DNA from: Halioglobus sp.
GTDB taxonomy: Bacteria > Pseudomonadota > Gammaproteobacteria > Pseudomonadales > Halieaceae
Direction: 5' to 3'
NCBI GenBank assembly: GCA_020443425.1
Contig: JAGRIE010000029.1
Span: 1 to 48,299 of the forward strand
Length of the DNA: 48,299 nt
Both the position numbers and the translations under genes were made by a program. This document shows positions 32,650 through 41,200 of this stretch, piece by piece. Position 1 is the stretch's first letter. Each line of letters starts with the position of its first letter. Under the pieces are notes generated by a model. That model did no database searches. It had not been told where the DNA came from and saw only the letters and a list, made by a program, of their open reading frames with translations.

Positions 32650-34113
32650 GTGAACCGGGCCGATACCGCACTGGCTGATTCCCCGGCGGGGCGGGAACTG
32701 AGCCGCCGTCTGCGCGCCTGCCTCGGCGCCGATTGCATCATTGAGGAGGTCGAGTCGCAGCGCCCCTTTGAGTGCGACGGGCTGACACTGTACCGCGACC
32801 TGCCGCGCGCAGTAGTACTGCCCGAGACCGCGAGCCAGGTGCAACAGGTGTTGCAGATCTGCGATGCCCTCGATGTGCCGGTGGTCGCACGGGGCGCCGG
32901 CACCGGGCTGTGTGCCGGTGCCATGCCCCACCCCGAGGGGGTGCTGCTGGTCATGACCAAGCTGGACAAGATCGTGGAGATCGACCCACTGGCGCGCACA
33001 GCGCGGGTCCAGCCCGGCGTCAGCAACCTGTCGATCAGCGAGGCCGCCGCGCGCTACGGGCTGTACTATGCCCCCGACCCCTCCTCCCAGATTGCCTGCT
33101 CCATCGGCGGCAACGTATCGGAGAATTCCGGCGGCGTGCACTGCCTGAAGTACGGGTTGACGGTACACAATATCCTGTCGATGAAGGTGATGACGGTCGC
33201 TGGTGAGGAATTGACCCTCGGCAGCCTGGGGCTGGACAGCCCGGGCTACGACCTGATGGCACTGTTCACCGGCTCCGAGGGACTGTTGGGTGTGGTCACG
33301 GAAGTGACGGTAAGGCTGCTGCCGTCGCCCGAGGTCGCGCGCGTGGTGATGGCCGCGTTCGACAGTATCACCGCGGCCGGCGATGCCGTGGGCGCGGTGA
33401 TCGGCGCCGGCATTATCCCCGCCGGCCTGGAGATGATGGACCGGCTGGCGGTGCAGGCGGCGGAGGATTTCGCCCACGCCGGCTACCCCAGGGACGCGGC
33501 GGCCATACTGCTGTGTGAGATGGACGGCACGCGCGAAGAGGTCGCGCAGCACGTCGATACCGTGGCGACCCTGTTCCAGGCACTGGGGGCGACCGCGGTG
33601 ACCATTTCACGCGACGAAGCCCATCGCGCCCTGCTGTGGCAGGGGCGCAAGTCGGCCTTTCCCGCCGTCGGTCGCATCGCGCCGGATTACTACTGCATGG
33701 ATGGCACCATTCCGCGCGGCCAGGTGACCTTCGTGCTGAATGAGATCTATCGCCTGTCCCGGCAGTACGGCCTGCCGGTGGCGAATGTCTTCCACGCCGG
33801 CGATGGCAACCTCCACCCGCTGATCCTGTTCGATGCCAGTGACCCGGTCCAGGTGCGCAAGGTGCACGAATTCGGCGGCGACATCCTCGATCTGTCGGTG
33901 CGAGTCGGCGGTTGCCTTACCGGCGAACACGGCATCGGGGTAGAAAAACTGGGCCGCATGACGAGCCAGTTCAGCGCGCTGGAACTGGCGCAGCTTGAAG
34001 ATATCAAACACGCCTTCGACCCGTCCCTCAACCTCAACCCCGGCAAGGGCATCCCGATCCTGAAACGCTGCCAGGAATACCGTGCCCTGCCAGACCGGCA
34101 CCGACATGACTGA
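32650..34113 (+). CDS. glcD: Glycolate oxidase FAD-binding subunit GlcD
   Basis: A 487-residue FAD-linked oxidase. The FAD_binding_4 domain covers roughly residues 45-190 (VVARGAGTGLCAGAMPHPEGVLLVMTKLDKI, IGGNVSENSGGVHCLKYGLT), and the C-terminal domain ends in NVFHAGDGNLHPLILFD and GGCLTGEHGIGVEKL. It oxidises glycolate or another 2-hydroxy acid to the 2-oxo acid. It starts at GTG 32650 behind AGGGG, and overlaps glcE by eight bases. The set glcD-glcE-glcF is complete. Confidence 0.93.
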   Translation: MNRADTALADSPAGRELSRRLRACLGADCIIEEVESQRPFECDGLTLYRDLPRAVVLPETASQVQQVLQICDALDVPVVARGAGTGLCAGAMPHPEGVLLVMTKLDKIVEIDPLARTARVQPGVSNLSISEAAARYGLYYAPDPSSQIACSIGGNVSENSGGVHCLKYGLTVHNILSMKVMTVAGEELTLGSLGLDSPGYDLMALFTGSEGLLGVVTEVTVRLLPSPEVARVVMAAFDSITAAGDAVGAVIGAGIIPAGLEMMDRLAVQAAEDFAHAGYPRDAAAILLCEMDGTREEVAQHVDTVATLFQALGATAVTISRDEAHRALLWQGRKSAFPAVGRIAPDYYCMDGTIPRGQVTFVLNEIYRLSRQYGLPVANVFHAGDGNLHPLILFDASDPVQVRKVHEFGGDILDLSVRVGGCLTGEHGIGVEKLGRMTSQFSALELAQLEDIKHAFDPSLNLNPGKGIPILKRCQEYRALPDRHRHD

Positions 34114-35191
34114 GCCGACAGACACTACCGGCGTCGATACCAGCGAGGCGATTGTCGCCGCTCTGGCGCAGGCCCGCGCCAGAAAAACGCCGGTCTATAT
34201 CAGCGGTGGCGGCAGCAAGCGCCTGATGCTCGGTCGCCTTTGCGAGGCCGCCGAGCTCGATGTGTCCGCGCACCGCGGCATTGTCGACTACCAGCCCCAG
34301 GAACTGGTTATCACCGCGCGCAGCGGTACGCCCATCGCCGAGATCGAGGCCACCCTCGCCGCCGGGAACCAGATGCTCTCTTTCGAGCCGCCCTCGTTCG
34401 GGGGCAGGGCGACACTGGGAGGCACACTGGCCTGCAACCTGTGCGGACCGGGCAGGCCCTGGGGCGGATCCATCCGCGATATGGTGCTCGGCGTCGAGTT
34501 GATCAACGGCAAGTGCGAGCGCCTCAGGTTCGGCGGCAAGGTGATGAAAAACGTCGCCGGCTACGATGTATCGCGCCTGCAGGCCGGAGCGCTGGGCACA
34601 CTGGGTGTGTTGACCGAAATCAGCCTGAAGATCGCACCGCGGGCGGAGCGGGTGCTGACCCTGGCCTACACCATGAGCGCCGACCAGGCCCTGCAGACCA
34701 TGAACCGGCGCGCCGCTGAAGCCAAACCGCTTTCCGCCGCGTTCTGGCTCGACGGCCAGCTCTACCTGCGCCTGTCCGGCGCGGCCAGTGCGGTCACCAG
34801 CACCGCCGCACAGTGGGGTGGCGAGCGGCTCGAGGGCGATGCGGCACTGTGGCGTGACTTGCGCGAGATGACGCTGCCCTTCTTTGCCGGCAGCGCGCCC
34901 CTGTGGCGTTTGTCACTGCAATCCTCGGCGCCACTTTGCACCGACGCGCAGTCGACACTGATTGACTGGGGCGGTGCCCAGCGCTGGGTGTCCGGCGACC
35001 AGCCGCGCGACAGTCTCGACAGGGCTGCGGCCGACGCCGGCGGCCACGCCACCCTGTTTCGCGGCGGCGACCGGCACAGTGAGGTGCGGCCACCGCTGGA
35101 CAGCGTGCAGCGTCGCCTGCAGCAACACCTGAAACACGCTTTCGACCCGGATGGCATTCTCAATCCGGGCCGCCTGTACAGCTGGCTCTAG
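34106..35191 (+). CDS. glcE: Glycolate oxidase subunit GlcE
   Basis: A 361-residue second FAD-binding subunit. VYISGGGSKRLMLGR, PQELVITARSGTPIAEIEATLAAGNQMLSFEPP and MKNVAGYDVSRLQAGALGTLGVLTEISLKI are typical of GlcE. ATG 34106 overlaps the glcD stop by eight bases, indicating coupling. With GlcD and the iron-sulfur subunit GlcF it forms the membrane-associated glycolate dehydrogenase complex. Confidence 0.92.
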   Translation: MTEPTDTTGVDTSEAIVAALAQARARKTPVYISGGGSKRLMLGRLCEAAELDVSAHRGIVDYQPQELVITARSGTPIAEIEATLAAGNQMLSFEPPSFGGRATLGGTLACNLCGPGRPWGGSIRDMVLGVELINGKCERLRFGGKVMKNVAGYDVSRLQAGALGTLGVLTEISLKIAPRAERVLTLAYTMSADQALQTMNRRAAEAKPLSAAFWLDGQLYLRLSGAASAVTSTAAQWGGERLEGDAALWRDLREMTLPFFAGSAPLWRLSLQSSAPLCTDAQSTLIDWGGAQRWVSGDQPRDSLDRAAADAGGHATLFRGGDRHSEVRPPLDSVQRRLQQHLKHAFDPDGILNPGRLYSWL

Positions 35192-35204
35192 GAGTGAACG
35201 CCCG

Positions 35205-36416
35205 ATGCATGTAGAGCTCCATCCGCGATTTGCACAGTCCGCCGAGGGACAGGCGGCCAAGGCGCTCACCGCCGCCTGTGTGCACTGTGGTTTTTGCCTG
35301 GCCACCTGCCCCACATACCTCGACAAACGCGATGAACGCGACAGTCCACGCGGCCGTATCTACCTCATCAAGCACCTGTTGGAAAGCGGCGAGGCCACGG
35401 CGCAGACGCAGTTGCACCTCGACCGCTGCCTCACCTGCCGCAACTGCGAGACCACCTGTCCCTCTGGTATGCAGTACGGTGAACTGCTCGATATCGGTCG
35501 CGGCCTGATGGAGGTCGAGGTGCCGAGGACGGCGAGCGCCCGCGGCTTGCGCCGGCTGCTGCGGTTTGGCCTGACGCGACCGCGCCTGCTCGCCCCGGCA
35601 CTGTCGCTGGGCCAGTGGCTGAGGCCTTTGCTGCCCGGTCCGCTGCGCAAGAAAATCCCGCCACGGCAGGCCCGTACACCCGTCCCGGGGCGGCAACACG
35701 CGCGCCGGATGCTGGTGCTTGAGGGCTGTGTGCAGAGCGCTGCGACACCCAACACCAACGACGCCGCGCGGCGGGTACTGGACAGGCTCGGCATTTCACT
35801 GGTCAGCGCACCGCGAGCGGCCTGCTGTGGTGCGGTGAACTACCATCTGGCGGCACACGCCGACGGCCTCGACGACATGCGTCGCAATATCGATGCCTGG
35901 TGGCCGTATATCGAGAGCGGTGTCGAGGCGCTGGTCAGCAGCGCCAGTGGCTGCGGCGCCATGCTGGTGGATTACGCCCGCCTGCTGGCCGATGACCCGG
36001 CCTATGCGGCCAAGGCCCGGCGGGTGAGCGCGTTGACCAGGGACCTCGCACAAATCCTCGAACAGGAGGACCTGCGCAGCCTGGAGATCAATACCGACAT
36101 CGGCAAAGTGGCGGTGCACCCACCCTGTACCCTGCAGCACGCACTGCAGCAGCCGACGCTGCTGCACACGGTGTTGCAACGCGCCGGGTTTGAACTCGCC
36201 GCCAGCACCGGCAAACTCCTGTGCTGCGGCTCCGCCGGCACCTATTCCATCCTGCAGCCGGCTGCGAGCGAGCGCTTGCGGGAGACCATGCTGGACACCC
36301 TCACCACAGATCAACCGGCACTGATCGCCACCGCCAATATCGGCTGCCAGCTGCATTTGCAGGCGGCGTCAGGCGTGCCCGTGGTGCACTGGATAGAGCT
36401 GCTCGACAACCCCTGA
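35205..36416 (+). CDS. glcF: Glycolate oxidase iron-sulfur subunit GlcF
   Basis: A 403-residue protein with two ferredoxin-type clusters (CVHCGFCLATCP and CLTCRNCETTCP) and two C-terminal cysteine-rich domains of the CCG type (APRAACCGAVNYHLA and KLLCCGSAGTYS). It carries electrons from the flavin subunits to the respiratory chain. ATG 35205 gives the usual start MHVELHPRFAQ, 13 bases after the glcE stop. It completes the operon. Confidence 0.93.
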   Translation: MHVELHPRFAQSAEGQAAKALTAACVHCGFCLATCPTYLDKRDERDSPRGRIYLIKHLLESGEATAQTQLHLDRCLTCRNCETTCPSGMQYGELLDIGRGLMEVEVPRTASARGLRRLLRFGLTRPRLLAPALSLGQWLRPLLPGPLRKKIPPRQARTPVPGRQHARRMLVLEGCVQSAATPNTNDAARRVLDRLGISLVSAPRAACCGAVNYHLAAHADGLDDMRRNIDAWWPYIESGVEALVSSASGCGAMLVDYARLLADDPAYAAKARRVSALTRDLAQILEQEDLRSLEINTDIGKVAVHPPCTLQHALQQPTLLHTVLQRAGFELAASTGKLLCCGSAGTYSILQPAASERLRETMLDTLTTDQPALIATANIGCQLHLQAASGVPVVHWIELLDNP

Positions 36417-36622
36417 GGCAGGGTCTGCGCCGCAAGTGTGTCGCCCGGCGCCGCGCACTGCCCCTTTCATGCATGCGCACAGCGCCGGACCTTGCATCGG
36501 CGCGCGGCGGAATGCGCACGCGCCGGTTATATCAATTTGCCTGTTCAGAACGAAAAAACTATCGACTTATGCCTCAACATTTGTTTTTATCAAAGACGTG
36601 CCCCAGGGCACTCTTCGCTGTA

Positions 36623-36650
36623 TTGCTTCGCATTTGACCAAGCTTATACA
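36623..36650 (+). promoter_or_regulatory. Possible rmf promoter
   Basis: TTGCTT (36623-36628) and TATACA (36645-36650) are 16 bases apart, about 95 bases before the rmf start. A short GTGCCC-CA-GGGCAC hairpin lies just upstream. The rest of the 329-base gap between glcF and rmf has no gene that I can support. Confidence 0.35.
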
Positions 36651-36745
36651 TGCACACACATCGTTAATTACACATGTCGCCAGAGGCCGGGGCGCATCTG
36701 CCACGCGGTCTTTCGGGGACATAGTCTGCCACGGAGGCAAACTCT

Positions 36746-36949
36746 ATGAGAAGACAGAAGCGCGATATGAACACCAGGGCATTTGACAGGGGTTACCAGG
36801 CGGGTGTGTCGGGCCGCAGCCTCGATTTTTGTCCGCATGAAGACGAAGCCCACCGGCAGCACTGGGTTTCGGGGTGGCGCGAAGGTCGCAGTGACCAGTG
36901 GGATGGTCTCACCGGTGTCTCCGGCGTTCACAAGTTACGCGCAATCTGA
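36746..36949 (+). CDS. rmf: Ribosome modulation factor
   Basis: A 67-residue basic protein. MRRQKRDMNTRAFDRGYQAG and GRSLDFCPHEDEAHRQHWVSGWREGRSD match E. coli RMF (55 residues) almost continuously. RMF binds 70S ribosomes and turns them into inactive 100S dimers in stationary phase. The protein has about a 12-residue C-terminal extension (DGLTGVSGVHKLRAI). GGAGG lies eight to nine bases before the ATG. RMF is a gammaproteobacterial protein, so it supports the taxonomic guess. Confidence 0.93.
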   Translation: MRRQKRDMNTRAFDRGYQAGVSGRSLDFCPHEDEAHRQHWVSGWREGRSDQWDGLTGVSGVHKLRAI

Positions 36950-36963
36950 CAACTCAACGCCCC

Positions 36964-36985
36964 GCCCCGGCGCATACACCGGGGC
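36964..36985 (+). terminator. Hairpin after rmf
   Basis: GCCCCGG-CGCATACA-CCGGGGC is a perfect 7-bp stem 15 bases past the rmf stop. It has no T-run, so it may be a stabilising 3' hairpin rather than a full terminator. Confidence 0.5.
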
Positions 36986-37157
36986 ACCATTGACTTAAGC
37001 ACTGGCGCTGCGGGCTGTACCCCGCGGCGACCAACCGTACAGCGCCCGCCCAGAGCGGCAGCACGCTGCCCGTCGGCCCACTGCGACCTCGCACTGACCA
37101 ATGCCCGCCCGGTGCCGTGACTTTCACCCCTTTCACAGGCCGGGCCCGCGGTTGCCT

Positions 37158-37187
37158 TTGACCACGCCTCATTGACTCGATTACTAT
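37158..37187 (+). promoter_or_regulatory. Putative promoter of the YqhA-like gene
   Basis: TTGACC (37158-37163) and TACTAT (37182-37187) are 18 bases apart, giving a start near 37194 and a leader of about 130 bases. The remainder of 36986-37322 shows no gene. Confidence 0.5.
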
Positions 37188-37322
37188 GCGCCGAGCTTTG
37201 CGACTGCCAGCAAGCCCGCGATTCCGGGTCCCCCGCTGCGACAGCCAAAAAGCCCGACAGAGATCCGTGCGCAGCTGCGCCACAGTGAGCTATCCAGCAT
37301 AGGCGTTACACAGGAAAGACCC

Positions 37323-37880
37323 ATGTCCAAAGATACATCCCATGAATTGACCCCGCTTGCCGCCCTGATTTTCGGTTCGCGCTGGATGCAGTTACCCCTC
37401 TATCTCGGCCTGATCGTGGCCCAGGGCGTCTACGTCGTCCTGTTCATCAAGGAACTGGTGCACCTGATCGGCGGCGCCACCAGCCTGAGCGAACAGCTCA
37501 TCATGCTGGCGGTGCTCGGACTGATCGACGTGGTGATGATCTCAAACCTGCTGGTGATGGTCATTGTCGGCGGCTATGAGACCTTTGTGTCGCGGCTGAG
37601 ATTGCAGAACCACCCGGATCTGCCGGAGTGGCTGAATCACGTCAACGCCACCGTATTGAAAGTAAAGCTGGCCATGGCCATTATCGGCATCAGCTCCATC
37701 CACCTGCTAAAAACCTTTATTGCGATAGGCACCCTCGGCACCGAGGGCTCGGACTACACCGAAGCGGGCGTGATGTGGCAGACCATCATCCACGTGGTGT
37801 TCATACTCTCGGCCCTCGGTATCGCGTGGACAGACTACCTGATGTCACTGGCCGTCAAATCCGCCAAGCAGGCACACTAG
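37323..37880 (+). CDS. YqhA-like UPF0114-family membrane protein
   Basis: A 185-residue protein of the UPF0114 (YqhA/TIGR00645) family: FGSRWMQLPLYLGLIVAQGVYVVLFIKEL, LIDVVMISNLLVMVIVGGYETFVSRL, MAIIGISSIHLLKTFI. Four membrane helices are evident at about 23-43, 60-82, 117-135 and 155-172. The function is not established. AGGAAAG lies six bases before the ATG. It stands alone. Confidence 0.88.
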   Translation: MSKDTSHELTPLAALIFGSRWMQLPLYLGLIVAQGVYVVLFIKELVHLIGGATSLSEQLIMLAVLGLIDVVMISNLLVMVIVGGYETFVSRLRLQNHPDLPEWLNHVNATVLKVKLAMAIIGISSIHLLKTFIAIGTLGTEGSDYTEAGVMWQTIIHVVFILSALGIAWTDYLMSLAVKSAKQAH

Positions 37881-37898
37881 ACCGCGTCGCGCCTGGCA

Positions 37899-37918
37899 GC
37901 CCGCCCCAAGGGGCGGGC
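37899..37918. terminator. GC-rich hairpin between convergent genes
   Basis: GCCCGCCCC-AA-GGGGCGGGC is a perfect 9-bp stem, between the YqhA-like gene (plus) and the DUF167 gene (minus). There is no T-run. It probably limits read-through. Confidence 0.5.
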
Positions 37919-37939
37919 CTGTGATCGCCACAGCCGCGC

Positions 37940-38221
37940 TCAGGGCCGGGACGCCAATCTTCGCCTGACCTCACCCAGCGCCAGGCCCTGGACCTCAACC
38001 AGCTTGCGCTGGGAGGTGGCACCCGCTACCACCGAGACACGGTCGACCGGGATTTCGAGGACCTCGGCCAACAGCGCGACCACAGCCTTATTGGCCCTCC
38101 CCTTCTCCGGCTGAGCCGCGACACGGACCTTCAGGGTCTCACCCAGCCAGCCGGAGACCTCGGAGCGCGATGCGCCGGGCACCACTTTCACGGCCAGCTT
38201 TGCCACCGCGCGCGCTGTCAC
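37940..38221 (-). CDS. DUF167-family (YggU-like) protein
   Basis: A 93-residue protein matching the DUF167/YggU family: KLAVKVVPGASRSEVSGWLGETLKVRVAAQPEKGRANKAVVALLAEVLEIP, then VSVVAGATSQRKLVEVQG. The family is small, conserved and of unknown function, usually next to YggT, which is not seen here. It lies 49 bases downstream of the glutamate dehydrogenase on the same strand and may be expressed with it. Confidence 0.88.
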   Translation of the reverse strand: MTARAVAKLAVKVVPGASRSEVSGWLGETLKVRVAAQPEKGRANKAVVALLAEVLEIPVDRVSVVAGATSQRKLVEVQGLALGEVRRRLASRP

Positions 38222-38270
38222 GGCAGCTCACAACTTGTCTGCCTGCGCGCGACGCCCGCTGCCCTGGCCG

Positions 38271-41200
38271 TCACGCAATAGCCTCACCCGTGGTCGGCGA
38301 GGCACCTTTGCGCGTGCTCTGGGCCAGGTCCAGCAGCTCGCGGTTGGCCACCGCCAGCATGGCAAAGTCCGGCGCGGGTGCGGCCTGCAACTCGCCGAGC
38401 ATCTGGCGCCAGCGCTCCAGCAGGAGCGACTCCTGCGATTCCCAGCGCTCCATCGCGTGCAGCAGATTACCGTCCACCGCAAGGTGGTGCAGGACCCCGA
38501 TGGCCAGCGTGCGCTGCTGCCATTCGAGATCCTCCAGGTAGCTGTCGCGGGCCATCCCCTGCCACTCGGTATCGATCTTGGCCGCGAGAATCTGCGCGGC
38601 GAACCAGTCCAGTTGCAGTTCCTCACCGATTGCAAAATACACCTTGGCGACTTCCATCAGCGGTGCCCCCGCCAGCGCGGCTGCCTCGACGATACCCAGT
38701 GCCCGGTAGCTGTAATGCGTGCCGGCGATCACCTGCGCCATTGCCGGGTCCACGCCCTGCTCTTCATAGTGCTCACACAGGCTGTCGTAGTGGTCGAGTG
38801 TGGTGCCGCGCAACAGGGTGGGAAACTGCGATGGCAGTTGCTCCACCCCGGCGCGGAACTGTGCGATCAGGCCTGTCGGCGACAGCTGACGCCGACGGTT
38901 GCGCAGTATCCAGCGGGTCGCGCGTTTCACCAGCCCGATGAGGACCAGCAGCATGTCCATCTGGGCGCCGGCAGTGACTGTGTGGCCCAGCCCCTCGATC
39001 CGCTCCCACAGCGCGGGTATACCGTAAATCTCCATCACCGCCATGTAGGCACAGGCGACATCGTCTACCGAAGCTCCGGTCGCTTTCTGCTGGCGCAGCA
39101 CGAAGTTAAGGCCCATGCGGTTGACGATATCGTTGGCGATCTGGGTCGCCACAATTTCCTTGCGCAATCGGTGCTCCTGCACATCCTGCGGATACAGCTC
39201 GACCAGTCGGGGCGGAAACGCTGAGTGCAGCGCGCCGCTGAGGCAGGCGTCATGCTGCAGTTCCGAATGGATAAGCTGCTCTTTCAGCGCCGCCTTGCTG
39301 TAGGACACGAGCACAGAGAGTTCCGGCCGGGTCAGCGTCTTGCCCTGCGCGGCCCGCTCCACCAGCACATCGTCGTCCGGAATAAATTCCAGCGCCCTGT
39401 CGAGGCGGCCGGCGTCAGCAAAGTCCCTGATAAAACGGCGGTACTCCACAGCGCGCGATTCCGCCTGGTACTCCACCAGGCTGATGGCCTGTACCTGGCG
39501 GAAGTTGTTGTGCAACACCAGTTCGGAGACGCTGTCAGTCATTTCTACCAGCAGGGCGTTGCGATCCTGCGGCGACAACTCCCGGCGCGCGACCACCGCG
39601 TTAAGCAGTATCTTGATATTCACCTCGTGGTCGGAACAGTCCACGCCGCCGGCGTTGTCGATGAAATCGGTGTTGCAACGCCCTCCGCCGAGGCAGTATT
39701 CCACCCGACCCAGTTGCGTCATACCGAGATTACCGCCCTCGCCGACCACGCGACAGCGCAGTTCGACACCATCCACACGCAGCGCATCATTGGCCTTGTC
39801 GCCGACATCGGTGTGGGATTCATCCGCCGATTTCACATACGTGCCGATACCGCCGTTCCACAGCAGGTCGACACGCGCCCGCAACAGGTAGGAGATCAAT
39901 TCAGTAGGGGTGACGTGAGCAGCCTCGATATCAAAGCGCTGCCTGATCTCGGGTGACAGCGGGATCGATTTCGCCGAGCGCTCAAATACGCCGCCCCCGC
40001 TGGAGATCAGCCCGGTGTCATAGTCCTTCCAACTGGAGCGCGGCAGGTCGAACAGGCGCCTGCGCTCGGCGAAGCTGCTGCCGGCGTCGGGATTGGGATC
40101 GATAAATATGTGCTGGTGATTGAAGGCCGCCACCAGGCAGATATGCTCAGACAGCAGCATACCGTTGCCGAACACATCGCCCGCCATATCGCCGATGCCG
40201 ACCACGGTAAAATCAGTGGTCTGCACGTCGATATCCATCTCCCTGAAATGCCGCTGCACCGACACCCAGGCGCCGCGCGCGGTTATACCCATTTTCTTGT
40301 GATCATATCCGGCGCTGCCGCCCGACGCGAAGGCATCGCCGAGCCAGAAGGCGTACTCCGCTGCAATACCGTTGGCGATATCGGAAAACGATGCCGTGCC
40401 CTTGTCCGCCGCCACGACGAGGTAGGGATCCTCGTCGTCCTTGCACACCACCTGCGGCGGGCGGATAACACCGCTTGCGCTGCGGTTGTCGGTAATGTCC
40501 AGCAGCGCACGTATGAACAGCTGGTAGCAGGCAATGCCTTCGCTCTGCACCTCGTTGCGCGACATATCATCGCGCAGCTGCCGCGCGACAAAACCGCCCT
40601 TGGCCCCCACCGGCACGATCACCGCGTTCTTGACCTGCTGTGCCTTCACCAGGCCCAGTACCTCGGTGCGAAAATCCTCGAGCCGGTCGGACCAGCGCAG
40701 GCCGCCGCGCGCCACCTTGCCGCCGCGCAGGTGTACGCCTTCCACGCGCGGTGAGTAGACGAAAATCTCGTACAGGGGCACCGGCTGCGGCACGTCGGGA
40801 ATACGGGAGGGCTGCAGCTTGAATGAGAAGTACGGTTTCAACTCGCCGCCGGCATCGCGCTGGAAAAAATTGGTGCGCAAGGTCGCCTTCACAACACACA
40901 CAAACTGCCGGATGATGCGGTCCTGGCCGAGATTGGGCACCTGCTCCAGCGCTTCGTAAATCCGTTGCTCTATCGCGTCCTCACGCTGTTGGCGGTGTGC
41001 GTCATCACCCTGGAAATCAGTCGAGAAACGCGTCAGGAACAGCTCGACGATGGTGCCGGTAATGTGCAGGTAACTGGCCAGCGTTTCCGCGACATACTCG
41101 ACACTGAAAGGGAACTGCAACTGGCGCAGGTAGCGGGCGTAGGCGCGCAGTAACGCAATCTCACGCCAGCTCAACTGTGTGCCGATCAGCAGCTTGTTGA

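Noticed and set aside
32491-33552. Minus-strand open frame of 353 codons over glcD
   Set aside because: Antisense to glcD, which has clear FAD-oxidase motifs; Arg/Gln/His-rich shadow frame.
36599-36612. GTGCCC-CA-GGGCAC hairpin before rmf
   Set aside because: Two-base loop and no T-run; more likely chance than a terminator.
36420-36745. Small plus-strand frames before rmf (for example 36438-36749)
   Set aside because: No ribosome-binding site or recognisable sequence, and they overlap the rmf gene in another frame.
36928-37283. Minus-strand frames between rmf and the YqhA-like gene
   Set aside because: No family resemblance and they cross the rmf hairpin and the predicted promoter.
38235-39224. 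Long plus-strand open frame of 329 codons
   Set aside because: It lies fully antisense to the C-terminal part of the glutamate dehydrogenase and has no family resemblance; high GC leaves such shadow frames open.
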